Source of the DNA: UBA1227 sp963629305
Lineage (GTDB): Bacteria > Bacillota > Clostridia > Oscillospirales > Acutalibacteraceae
Length of the DNA stretch: 64,000 nt
Assembly (NCBI GenBank): GCA_963629305.1
Contig: CAVGIJ010000001.1
Coordinates: 62,001-126,000 of the forward strand
Direction: 5' to 3'
The position numbers and the translations under genes are program-made. Below, piece after piece: positions 18,019 to 25,965 of the stretch. Numbering within the stretch: the stretch's first letter is position 1; each line of letters starts with the position of its first letter. The notes under the pieces were generated by a model. That model searched no databases, was not told the origin of the DNA, and was given only the letters and a program-made list of their open reading frames with translations.

Positions 18019-19527
18019 ATGAAAAAAAGATTGTTTAGTACATTAATTGCGGTGGCTATGATTATATGCCTCGCACCTGTTACCTATGCTGACTCTGCGT
18101 ATTGTAAAAATTGTTTAAAAAATGTTGAATTTTATTATAAGAGCATGGGGGATAGCGGCCATGTTAAATGTTGCGTTGAATGCAATAAAATTATCAACAA
18201 TAAAACAAGCAACAACGGCAGCTATAAAGCGGACAGTCATGTTATGACAAACTTTGTTTATAATAATGATGCTACCTGCGGAAAAGATGGTACAAAAACA
18301 AAGAAATGTACACTATGCTCTTATTCCGTTACGGAGAAGGATCCGGATCATAAAGCAACAAATGATCATGAGTACAGCACTGAGTGGACGACAAGTGATA
18401 CCGATCATTGGCATACATGCATTAAATGCAATGAGGCAAAGAGTGACGAAGGAGCACATGTGGATACAAATCCGATAGATCACAAGTGCGACGTCTGCGG
18501 CAAAGAACTCAGCAAGTGCGCAGACGATAACAACGACCACAATTGTGATGTCTGCGGCAAAGAACTCAGCAGGTGTGCAGACGGTGACAACGACCACAAT
18601 TGTGATGTCTGCGGCAAAGAACTCAGCAAGTGTGCTGACGAAAACAAAGATCACAAATGCGACGTCTGCGGCAAAGAACTCAGCAAGTGCGCAGACGATA
18701 ACAAAGACCACAACTGTGATTACTGTGGTAAGGAACTGAGCACCTGCGCAGACGGCAACAACGACCACAATTGTGATGTCTGTGGCACAGTTCTCAGCAG
18801 GTGTGCAGACGAAAACAAAGATCACAAATGCGACGTCTGCGGCAAAGAACTCAGCAAGTGTGCTGACGAAAACAAAGATCACAAATGCGACGTCTGCGGC
18901 AAAGAACTCAGCAAGTGCGATGAAAATTTAGAAAAAGTTGATAAAACAGATGCTACAACTTCTGCAGCAGGCAACATTGAATACTGGCACTGCACGATTT
19001 GCGGCAAGTTTTTCAGCGACGAGAAAGCAAAAGAAGAAATTGCAAATGGTATTGACGGCACGGTAATTCCTAAACTTCCCGTTATCATAAACGGCAACAT
19101 GCAGTCCGTGACGGAGGGCGAGAAAAAAGCACTGTCCTTTACATCGGATGCGGAGTATGATTTGTTCGAGTATGTTTTGGTTGACGAAGAAGAACTTGAC
19201 CCGATGAACTATGCTGTGGCAGAGGGTAGCACTATCGTTACACTGAAAGGGGATTATGTTGCTGCTCTTTCGGTTGGAGACCACACACTGAGTATTGTTT
19301 CAAATAGCGGAACTGCAACTGCGAACTTCACAGTTAATAAAAAAGCGGTGAAGGATTCAAATACAAATACAAACACAATGGATAATGTCATCGCCGGCGA
19401 TGACCAAAAGGTAGCTCAGACCGATGACAACAACAATATTGCTCCGTGGCTGGTTTTGCTTTTTGCAAGCGGCAGTGCGGTTACAGCGACAACGGTTGGA
19501 AACAAAAAGAGAAAGTATAACAGATAA
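18019..19527 (+). CDS. Surface protein with eight Cys-rich repeats
   Basis: 502-residue secreted protein. A signal peptide (about 1-25, ending near VTYADS) is followed by a region with several CxxC pairs and His-Trp segments (TDHWHTCIKC) and eight 19-residue repeats of the type HKCDVCGKELSKCADENKD, each with three Cys and one His. A Cys/His segment and a beta-rich domain come next. The end is a hydrophobic helix with a basic tail (KKRKYNR), a cell-wall-sorting-like layout, but the expected PQTGD motif reads AQTDD. The repeats could bind zinc or another metal (inference). A GTG at 18013 is an alternative start. No function is known to me. Confidence 0.8.
   Translation: MKKRLFSTLIAVAMIICLAPVTYADSAYCKNCLKNVEFYYKSMGDSGHVKCCVECNKIINNKTSNNGSYKADSHVMTNFVYNNDATCGKDGTKTKKCTLCSYSVTEKDPDHKATNDHEYSTEWTTSDTDHWHTCIKCNEAKSDEGAHVDTNPIDHKCDVCGKELSKCADDNNDHNCDVCGKELSRCADGDNDHNCDVCGKELSKCADENKDHKCDVCGKELSKCADDNKDHNCDYCGKELSTCADGNNDHNCDVCGTVLSRCADENKDHKCDVCGKELSKCADENKDHKCDVCGKELSKCDENLEKVDKTDATTSAAGNIEYWHCTICGKFFSDEKAKEEIANGIDGTVIPKLPVIINGNMQSVTEGEKKALSFTSDAEYDLFEYVLVDEEELDPMNYAVAEGSTIVTLKGDYVAALSVGDHTLSIVSNSGTATANFTVNKKAVKDSNTNTNTMDNVIAGDDQKVAQTDDNNNIAPWLVLLFASGSAVTATTVGNKKRKYNR
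18481..18936 (+). repeat. Eight 57-bp in-frame tandem repeats
   Basis: Units start every 57 bases from 18481 (CACAAGTGCGACGTCTGCGG type). Most positions are identical, including a shared CTGCGGCAAAGAACTCAGCA core, with synonymous changes and Asn/Lys swaps between copies. Unit 5 (CDYCGKELST) and unit 6 (CDVCGTVLSR) are the most diverged, and the last unit loses homology after SKC. Confidence 0.95.
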
Positions 19528-19542
19528 CAAGACAGATTGATT

Positions 19543-19581
19543 TTAAGGCGGCTATCGTACGGTAGCCGCCTTAAATGTTTT
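19543..19581 (+). terminator. Hairpin terminator after the surface protein
   Basis: TTAAGGCGGCTA pairs with TAGCCGCCTTAA around a short loop (TCGTACGG region). The T run after it is weak (ATGTTTTA), so efficiency is uncertain. Confidence 0.7.
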
Positions 19582-19613
19582 ACGAAAAAGTACGATGAAT
19601 GGGACGTTTTATG

Positions 19614-19622
19614 TGTTATAAT
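19614..19622 (+). promoter_or_regulatory. Extended -10 promoter
   Basis: TGTTATAAT (19614-19622) is a perfect extended -10 element about 34 bases before ATG 19656. No good -35 hexamer is seen, as is common for this promoter class. Confidence 0.5.
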
Positions 19623-19655
19623 GAAACTGAAATTCGTACCGGCAGGAGGGAGCAT

Positions 19656-20060
19656 ATGATAGTTATCGTTTGCATTGACGACCAAAACGGCATGCTTTTT
19701 AACAAAAGGAGACAGAGCCGTGACATACTACTTGTTGAGGATATCTTAAAGACTGTAGGCGATAGGAGACTGTTTGTTGATGGGTTTTCAAAGTCTTTGT
19801 TTTCGTCAGACAACCGTGTTTTCGTATCAGATGACTTTCTTGGTGAGGCAAATGACGGAGATTTTTGCTTTGTTGAGGATAGGGACATACATGAGTATAT
19901 TGAAAAAACAGAAGGTTTTGTCGTTTACAAATGGAACCGTCTGTACCCGTCAGACTTTAAGTTTGACATATCCTTGCTTGACGGTTTTCATATGAAATCA
20001 ATCACAGATTTTAAAGGAAATTCACATGATAAGATAACAAAAGAGGTATATGTGAGATGA
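19656..20060 (+). CDS. Conserved small protein, function unknown
   Basis: 134-residue acidic protein starting MIVIVCIDDQNGMLFNKRR and containing VYKWNRLYPSDF and a closing HDKITKEVYVR. I recall related small proteins in other Clostridia, sometimes with unreliable names such as ribonuclease Z, but no metallo-beta-lactamase motif is present here. ATG 19656 is chosen because AGGAGGG precedes it. The stop overlaps the start of the secreted nuclease gene (ATGA), so the two are translationally coupled, which suggests a shared job such as immunity, folding or regulation (inference). Confidence 0.7.
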   Translation: MIVIVCIDDQNGMLFNKRRQSRDILLVEDILKTVGDRRLFVDGFSKSLFSSDNRVFVSDDFLGEANDGDFCFVEDRDIHEYIEKTEGFVVYKWNRLYPSDFKFDISLLDGFHMKSITDFKGNSHDKITKEVYVR

Positions 20061-21142
20061 AAAATAAAATAAAATCAATACTTTCCGTCTTTCTTGTTGT
20101 CTGTATAGCGGTTTTCGGAATCGGCGGCATGAGCGGTTGCGGCATGGATGACACGGAGACCGCAAATACTGCAAAATCATCGACTTTATCATCCTCAAAG
20201 CTTATTGAAGAAAGTAAGAAAAGTGGTACTAAAAGTACTACCGAAAAAACAACCGGCTCGACAACCGACAGTAAAACTAACAAGGGAAAAGCTGCTGTAA
20301 GCACATCTGTCAAGATTGATGAAATTCCCGCATATTCGTCCTCGCCATATGTTGCGATAAACAACAATATCCCGACCTTTAAGTCGAGTGAATTGACGGT
20401 AAAATCCTATGAGTACTACAGTCCGCTTGACAGCCTCGGCAGGTGCGGTACGGCTGTTGCATGTGTCGGAAAGGATCTCATGCCGACGGAGGAGCGCGGA
20501 ACTATAGGTCAGGTAAAGCCGACAGGTTGGCATACGGTAAAGTATGACTGTGTTGACGGCAAGTACCTTTATAACAGGTGCCACCTTATCGGTTATCAAT
20601 TAAGCGGTGAAAATGCGAACGAGCGAAATCTCATAACCGGAACAAGGTATATGAATGTTCAGGGTATGCTTCCCTTTGAGAACATGGTTGCCGACTACGT
20701 GAAGGAAACAGGCAATCATGTCATGTACAGGGTTACACCTGTATTCGAAGGAAACAATCTTCTGGCAAAGGGCGTAAAGATGGAGGCGTACTCCGTTGAA
20801 GACAAGGGTGACGGCATTTGTTTCAATGTATTTTGTTACAATGTGCAGCCCGGTATTTACATCGATTACGCAACAGGTGACAGCCATCTCGTTGAGAGTG
20901 CCACGGCTGCCGCGCATGTATCGTCTAAAGAATATACGGCAACGAAAGCATACACTTCCGCCGCATATACAAATACCAATGTATCCGGTACTTACATACT
21001 CAACACAAATACTAAAAAATTTCACAGAACGAATTGTTCTTCCGTAAAAAGGATGAGTGAATCGAACAAGGAGAGTTATTCCGGCAGCAAAGACGCCCTT
21101 ATAAGCAAAGGGTATTCACCGTGTAAGAATTGTAACCCATAA
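20057..21142 (+). CDS. Secreted DNA/RNA non-specific endonuclease, lipoprotein
   Basis: 361-residue exported protein with a lipobox (GGMSGC) and a Ser/Thr/Lys-rich linker. A DNA-entry-nuclease-like domain covers about 120-270, with the betabetaalpha-metal segment RCHLIGYQLSGENANERNLI and the following GTRYMNVQGMLPFEN. The usual DRGH reads NRCH, keeping the catalytic His and the later Asn pair. A C-terminal module of about 50 residues, with FHRTNCSSVK and GYSPCKNC, looks like a small metal-binding Cys/His domain. It is likely anchored outside the cell, degrading DNA for nutrition, biofilm or uptake. It is coupled to the upstream small protein and followed 24 bases later by a Y-family polymerase. 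Confidence 0.87.
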   Translation: MKNKIKSILSVFLVVCIAVFGIGGMSGCGMDDTETANTAKSSTLSSSKLIEESKKSGTKSTTEKTTGSTTDSKTNKGKAAVSTSVKIDEIPAYSSSPYVAINNNIPTFKSSELTVKSYEYYSPLDSLGRCGTAVACVGKDLMPTEERGTIGQVKPTGWHTVKYDCVDGKYLYNRCHLIGYQLSGENANERNLITGTRYMNVQGMLPFENMVADYVKETGNHVMYRVTPVFEGNNLLAKGVKMEAYSVEDKGDGICFNVFCYNVQPGIYIDYATGDSHLVESATAAAHVSSKEYTATKAYTSAAYTNTNVSGTYILNTNTKKFHRTNCSSVKRMSESNKESYSGSKDALISKGYSPCKNCNP

Positions 21143-21166
21143 AAAGAAATACAAAGAAGGGGTATT

Positions 21167-22600
21167 TTGAGCCGAACGTATATTGCCATTGACTTGAAGT
21201 CGTTTTATGCATCTGTTGAGTGCATGGACAGAGGTCTTGATCCGCTTACGGCAAAGCTTGTCGTAGCGGATGAGTCAAGAACTGAAAAAACCATATGCCT
21301 TGCGGTTTCACCGGCACTTAAGGCATACGGAATTCCGGGACGTGCGCGCCTGTTTGAGGTTGTGCAAAAAGTACGGCAAATTCAGCAGACGACCGGAGAG
21401 AAAATTGAATATATCGTCGCACCTCCCAGAATGGCAAGGTACGTTGAAGTCAGCACACGGATTTTTGACATATACTTGAAATATGTTGCAAAAGAGGACA
21501 TCCACGTATACTCCGTAGATGAAGTTTTTATGGATGTTACGAATTATCTTGCAACATATAAAATGACGGCACACGAGTTTGCCATGCATATGATAAAGGA
21601 CGTCTTAAGCCAAACGGGGATCACGGCGACTGCGGGTATCGGTACAAATCTATACCTTTGCAAGGTTGCAATGGATATTGGAGCAAAACATGTCAAGGCG
21701 GACAAGGACGGTGTTCGTATATGTGAGCTCGATGAGCGCTCATACCGTGAAAAGCTGTGGAGTCATCAGCCTCTTACGGATTTTTGGCGTGTGGGAAAAG
21801 GGTATTCAAAGAAGCTTCAGGAAAACGGGATGTTTACAATGGGAGATGTTGCCCGTAAGTCTGTTTACAACGAGGATTTGCTCTACAAACTTTTCGGAAT
21901 AAATGCGGAACTTCTCATAGACCATGCGTGGGGCTATGAGCCGTGTACCATTGCGGACATACGCTCTTACAAACCGTCTGAAAACAGCATCAGCTCCGGT
22001 CAGGTTTTAAAGGAACCGTACAGTTTTGAAAAGGCGAGACTTATTGTGCGTGAAATGGCGGATGCATTGTCGCTTGATCTTGTAAGAAAGCATCTTTTTA
22101 CAAACAGCATTGAACTTACCGTGGGCTATGACCGCATAAATCTTGAAAATTCATCCATCTCGGCAAATTACAACGGCGAAACCGTGCAGGACCGTTATGG
22201 TATAACGGTTCCGAAGCCTGCTCACGGTACGCAGAATATGGGCAGGTTCTCATCGTCAACAAAACTCATAACAAAAGCGGTCACAGAGCTTTATGACCGC
22301 ATAGTTGATAAAAATCTATTTGTTCGCCGCATGTATGTTGTGGCAAAGCACGTTATAAATGAAAATTCTATTCAAAAAAATCACGAGCCGGAGCAGCTCA
22401 GCTTTTTTGTGGATTTTGAGAAAGAAGAGAAAAAACGTGAAATCGAGGACCGAGAGCTTGAGCGTGAAAGACGTGCACAAGAGGCAATCCTCAGTATAAA
22501 AGAAAAGTACGGAAAGAATGCAATTCTCAAGGGAATGAACCTTGAAGAGGGAGCGACCGCCGCGGAGAGAAATGCTCAGATTGGCGGACACAAGGCATAA
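21167..22600 (+). CDS. Y-family DNA polymerase (UmuC/UvrX type)
   Basis: 477-residue translesion polymerase. Catalytic acids are seen in YIAIDLKSFYASVE and in YSVDEVFMDV. The helix-hairpin region contains FWRVGKGYSKKL, followed by a little-finger domain with LTVGYDR, and a charged Glu/Lys/Arg tail (about 420-460) may hold a partner-binding segment. It resembles the UvrX/UmuC-like enzymes of Firmicutes rather than DinB. Start is the TTG at 21167 after GAAGGGG. The next gene is a YolD-like protein, the usual companion of this subgroup. No LexA-like operator was recognised upstream. Confidence 0.9.
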   Translation: MSRTYIAIDLKSFYASVECMDRGLDPLTAKLVVADESRTEKTICLAVSPALKAYGIPGRARLFEVVQKVRQIQQTTGEKIEYIVAPPRMARYVEVSTRIFDIYLKYVAKEDIHVYSVDEVFMDVTNYLATYKMTAHEFAMHMIKDVLSQTGITATAGIGTNLYLCKVAMDIGAKHVKADKDGVRICELDERSYREKLWSHQPLTDFWRVGKGYSKKLQENGMFTMGDVARKSVYNEDLLYKLFGINAELLIDHAWGYEPCTIADIRSYKPSENSISSGQVLKEPYSFEKARLIVREMADALSLDLVRKHLFTNSIELTVGYDRINLENSSISANYNGETVQDRYGITVPKPAHGTQNMGRFSSSTKLITKAVTELYDRIVDKNLFVRRMYVVAKHVINENSIQKNHEPEQLSFFVDFEKEEKKREIEDRELERERRAQEAILSIKEKYGKNAILKGMNLEEGATAAERNAQIGGHKA

Positions 22601-22647
22601 ATAAAAATTATTTTAATTGCGCTTTATGTAAACGGGAGGTTTTTCCA

Positions 22648-22860
22648 GTGCCACATGATTATACAGGACCATATGAAGATATCATAGATATGCCGCATCA
22701 TGTTTCAAAAAAACACAGGCGAATGTCGCTTCATGACCGTGCTGCACAGTTTGCTCCGTTTGCCGCGCTTACGGGTTATGATGATGCAATAGATATGGTT
22801 GCGGAAACTCATATCGTAAAGGAAGATATCGTTCGTACGGAATTTGAAGAGCCTTGTTGA
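22648..22860 (+). CDS. YolD-like protein, short form
   Basis: 70-residue protein with the signature YEDIIDMPHHVSKKHRRMSL then DRAAQFAPFAALTGYDDAI, which identifies the YolD-like family linked to UmuC-type polymerases. Relatives I recall run to roughly 110-130 residues with a C-terminal beta domain, which is missing here, so this copy may be truncated after MVAETHIV. Start is the GTG at 22648 preceded by GGGAGGT. It lies 47 bases downstream of the polymerase gene. Confidence 0.75.
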   Translation: MPHDYTGPYEDIIDMPHHVSKKHRRMSLHDRAAQFAPFAALTGYDDAIDMVAETHIVKEDIVRTEFEEPC

Positions 22861-22873
22861 GTGTAATTAAGTG

Positions 22874-22903
22874 CAAAAAAACGCCTTGAATTTCTTCAAG
22901 GCG
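22874..22903 (-). terminator. Terminator of tRNA-Gly
   Basis: Read on the minus strand, CGCCTTGAA pairs with TTCAAGGCG across a short loop and is followed by seven T, directly downstream of the tRNA gene. Confidence 0.9.
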
Positions 22904-22905
22904 CG

Positions 22906-22979
22906 TGGAGCGGACAACGGGAGTCGAACCCGCCTCCTCAGCTTGGGAAGCTGATGTTCTACCGATGAACTATGTCCGC
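22906..22979 (-). tRNA. tRNA-Gly (anticodon CCC)
   Basis: The minus strand folds as a full cloverleaf. The acceptor is GCGGACA/TGTCCGC and the D arm GTTC...GAAC. The anticodon stem TCAGC/GCTGA has loop TTCCCAA, and a T arm with TTCGACT follows. The 3' CCA is encoded in the DNA. Confidence 0.95.
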
Positions 22980-23030
22980 ATGCGATGTGTAATATTATAT
23001 GTCATTTCAGTGTGGGTTACAAGGAAAAAT

Positions 23031-23067
23031 TAAAAAATCCGTTTCCGCTTTTTGCGGAAACGGATTT
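23031..23067 (-). terminator. Terminator of the ABC importer operon
   Basis: AAATCCGTTTCCGC and GCGGAAACGGATTT form a stem of about 14 bp, followed on the minus strand by a run of T. It lies a few bases past the stop of the ATPase gene. Confidence 0.9.
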
Positions 23068-23070
23068 ACT

Positions 23071-23847
23071 TTATACGCAGGAACAAATTTCCCGACCGAA
23101 TGATTCGACGTATTCGGCTCTTATGTTTACGCCGTAGAGTTTGCTTAGTGTTTCACTCTTCAGTATGTCCTTTCCGTCACCGAAGACGAAATCTCGGTCT
23201 TTACTTATCAACGCCACTTTTCCGCCGACCTGTAGTGCGTGATCGGGGTTGTGGGTTGTCATAATTATTACATAGCCTTTAGATGACAGGTCTCTTATTA
23301 TGTCAAGCGTGCGCCTTTGGTTTCCGTAGTCAAGAGCGGATGTCGGTTCGTCCATAACTATTACACGCGGCTGTTGTGTGATGAGCCTGGCAATAAGTAC
23401 CTTTTGCTTTTCACCACCGGAAAGTTCCGTATACAGCCTGTCGGATAAATTGTCTATTCCCATTGAAACGATTGCTTCATCTGCTGTTTTTTTGTCTTGA
23501 GCAGAGGGTAATGAAAGCGGCCCGACATACGGGGCACGCCCCATCAAAACGACATCTCTGACTTTAAAATCATAAACGATATCCGTGTTTTGTCTCATGT
23601 ACCCGACATGCTTTGCAACGGTTTCGACTTTTGCTTGTGAGATATCTATACCGTCTATTATTATCTCACCTGTTTTGGGAGTGAAAACTCCGCACAGGCA
23701 GTTGAGCAATGTAGATTTTCCCGCACCGTTTGGCCCTATAATAGAGAGGATATCTCCGTCGTTCAGAGAAAAATTGATGTTCTCCAAAATCTTTCGGCCG
23801 TTTGGATATGCGTAACTGAGGTCTTTTACAACAAGTCGTTCACTCAT
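23071..23847 (-). CDS. ABC transporter ATPase, iron/cobalamin importer type
   Basis: 258-residue FecE/BtuD-like ATPase driving uptake of a metal chelate such as siderophore-iron, heme or cobalamin. Walker A GPNGAGKST, signature LSGGEKQKV, Walker B VIVMDEPTSALD and the switch His in MTTHNPDHAL are all intact. It overlaps the permease gene by four bases and is the last gene of the operon running from 26.6 kb. Confidence 0.93.
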   Translation of the reverse strand: MSERLVVKDLSYAYPNGRKILENINFSLNDGDILSIIGPNGAGKSTLLNCLCGVFTPKTGEIIIDGIDISQAKVETVAKHVGYMRQNTDIVYDFKVRDVVLMGRAPYVGPLSLPSAQDKKTADEAIVSMGIDNLSDRLYTELSGGEKQKVLIARLITQQPRVIVMDEPTSALDYGNQRRTLDIIRDLSSKGYVIIMTTHNPDHALQVGGKVALISKDRDFVFGDGKDILKSETLSKLYGVNIRAEYVESFGREICSCV

Positions 23848-24851
23848 TGAGTCTTTACCTCCTGTCTGTACAGCATATATGCATACAGCGGTGCACCTAT
23901 AAAGCTGGTAATGATACTGAGCGGTAATTCCGCAACGCTCACCGTTCGAGCGGCAGTGTCAGCAAGCATCATAAAGCTGCCTCCGAGGAAGATTGTAACC
24001 GGCATGGCCTTTGTGTTGTCATGGCCTGCAAGCATACGTGAAAGATGCGGTATGACAAGACCAATCCATCCTATTGTTCCGCTTACGGAAACGGAGCATG
24101 CCGTAATTATTGTCGCGCACAGGATGATCATGCCCCTTGTTAAGGGTACATTGACACCGAGACTTTTTGCGGATTCATCCCCGAGAGACAGAATATTTAT
24201 TTTCCAGCGCAGCATGATTAGAATCAACATGGCAACAAGCATCGGAATAACTATTGAGCCAATATCCTTGAAAGTCGCACCGGCAATACTGCCCATCATC
24301 CAGTATGTAAGTTCTGCGAGTTTTGTGTCGCTGTCCGCGGTAAATTTCAACAGTCCGATTATGGCATTCATAAATCCGCTTATTATTATTCCCGAAAGAA
24401 CAAGCATAAGAGTGGACCTGTTTTTGAACAGCTTCGGCAATGTAGTCGTGAGTAAAACCGAGAGCAATCCGCCGAGTAAAGCGCAAATTTGTATTTCCGC
24501 TTTGTCCATATCCGAGAGGATTGCAACGGCTGCTCCGACACATGCGCCGGCCGAAACGCCGAGTATATCCGGAGATACCAAGGGGTTTTTAAAAACTCCT
24601 TGGTATGAAATTCCCGCGAGTGAAAGAGAGGAACCGATAAGCAATGCCATAATGGCTCTTGGCATTCTCAGATTCCACACAACGCCATATTGTGTCGCAT
24701 CCCATGAGGGTGTGATATCTGTGATTTTTGAGAGTATTATCTTTATGACTGTCCCCGGGGATACCGAGTATCTTCCAAGACAAATACAAAGCAAAAATAT
24801 GCCTACTGTTACAAGCGGCAACAGTAAAATTATCGGTTTTTTATCTTTCAT
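23844..24851 (-). CDS. ABC transporter permease, FecCD family
   Basis: 335-residue membrane subunit with about nine to ten helices. Conserved FecCD segments include WNLRMPRAIMALLIGSSLSL, the loop NPLVSPDILGVSAGAC and the cytoplasmic GWIGLVIPHLSRMLAG that contacts the ATPase. A single permease gene implies a homodimer. It overlaps the ATPase gene and starts six bases after the binding-protein stop. Confidence 0.93.
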   Translation of the reverse strand: MKDKKPIILLLPLVTVGIFLLCICLGRYSVSPGTVIKIILSKITDITPSWDATQYGVVWNLRMPRAIMALLIGSSLSLAGISYQGVFKNPLVSPDILGVSAGACVGAAVAILSDMDKAEIQICALLGGLLSVLLTTTLPKLFKNRSTLMLVLSGIIISGFMNAIIGLLKFTADSDTKLAELTYWMMGSIAGATFKDIGSIVIPMLVAMLILIMLRWKINILSLGDESAKSLGVNVPLTRGMIILCATIITACSVSVSGTIGWIGLVIPHLSRMLAGHDNTKAMPVTIFLGGSFMMLADTAARTVSVAELPLSIITSFIGAPLYAYMLYRQEVKTQ

Positions 24852-24857
24852 AATCTA

Positions 24858-25919
24858 TTATTTATTGAGATCCGTTCTAAGAATTGTATTAAGCTGATCA
24901 TCGGTAAGCTCAATGCCTTTGAATTGCTTGTAGTATTTCTTTGTTTCAGTCTTTACATCGAATGAAACCTTGTCCGGATGAAGGATTGATGCAGCCCAAA
25001 GAGCCTGAAGCGGTGTATCTCCGCAAAGACGACCCCACCAGAAGCATCCCTTTGGTATGCAATAGATGGCGTTGTTTTTAACAGCTGTTACATTGCTCCA
25101 CTCTGTGCTCTTGAGGATTGCGTCACGTATTTCTTCTGCGTTGTCGCCGTCAATCATGATAACATCAGGATTTGTAGCAAGAATCTGCTCCGGTGTTACG
25201 TCACGAAGTCCCATTCCGTTACCGAGATCTTTAGTTGCGAGTGTGCCGCCCGCAAGATTGATCCATTCTTCCATGATGCTTCCGGCACCGCATGAAGAAT
25301 AAAGGCTGTCAGTATCTTTTGCCATGATATAGTGTACAACGGGCTTATCCTCAACATCTTTAAGGTCATTTTGAAGAGTTGTCTGTACCCAGTCGATGTA
25401 CTCTCCGAGCTTTTCAGACTTTTTCTGATAATCTCCGCCGAGAATCTCTCCGAGGAGAAGAGTTGATTTTTTGAAGTCGCTGTAGGTCATGTAGCAGAGG
25501 TTTACTGCGTTGAGACCTGCATTGCGATACTCATCGGCAAGATCGTCATTTGAGCAAATAACAAGATCCGGATTCAAAGCGAGCATTTCTTCTGCTGTAG
25601 CCTGTGAGTAGTCCTTGAGATTTTTAAGTTCGGGACAAACAAGAAGGCTTACGTCAGACACTGCTGCCGGATGAGCTGAAACGAGAAGTTTTCCCGCACC
25701 GAGGTTGAAGAGTTCATCAGTTGCTGCAGACCATGTGTCTACAACTGTCTTGATTTCAGTCGGAAGTGTAACCTCTTTTCCGCCCATGTCTGTGATTGTG
25801 TGAGACACCGGCTGCTGTGTTTCCTGTGATGGTGTGGTTTTTGATGATTGTTTACTGCATCCTACAAAGCAGGTGAAAATCATCATAAGTGCTAAAACAA
25901 GTGCTAAAATTCTTTTCAT
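24858..25919 (-). CDS. Substrate-binding lipoprotein of the ABC importer
   Basis: 353-residue lipoprotein with lipobox FTCFVGC. It has two lobes of the FecB/BtuF class III binding fold joined by a long helix: the N-lobe with ITDMGGKEVTLPTEIKTVVD and ALNPDLVICS, the C-lobe with ATNPDVIMIDG. The ligand is unknown; the class includes ferric siderophores, heme, cobalamin and oxidised metal complexes. AAGGAG precedes ATG 25919. It follows the DUF1847 gene by 46 bases. Confidence 0.9.
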   Translation of the reverse strand: MKRILALVLALMMIFTCFVGCSKQSSKTTPSQETQQPVSHTITDMGGKEVTLPTEIKTVVDTWSAATDELFNLGAGKLLVSAHPAAVSDVSLLVCPELKNLKDYSQATAEEMLALNPDLVICSNDDLADEYRNAGLNAVNLCYMTYSDFKKSTLLLGEILGGDYQKKSEKLGEYIDWVQTTLQNDLKDVEDKPVVHYIMAKDTDSLYSSCGAGSIMEEWINLAGGTLATKDLGNGMGLRDVTPEQILATNPDVIMIDGDNAEEIRDAILKSTEWSNVTAVKNNAIYCIPKGCFWWGRLCGDTPLQALWAASILHPDKVSFDVKTETKKYYKQFKGIELTDDQLNTILRTDLNK

Positions 25920-25965
25920 GTGTATTCTCCTTAAAAAATTTTACTAAAACAGGCACTACTCTGTT

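Noticed and set aside
18313..18882. Long open frame of 189 codons on the minus strand across the Cys repeats
   Set aside because: It only mirrors the tandem repeats of the plus-strand surface protein, gives a low-complexity Val/Ala/Cys product and has no ribosome site.
18481..18936. Possible CRISPR array
   Set aside because: The 57-bp units are directly adjacent, in frame and without variable spacers; no cas genes are nearby.
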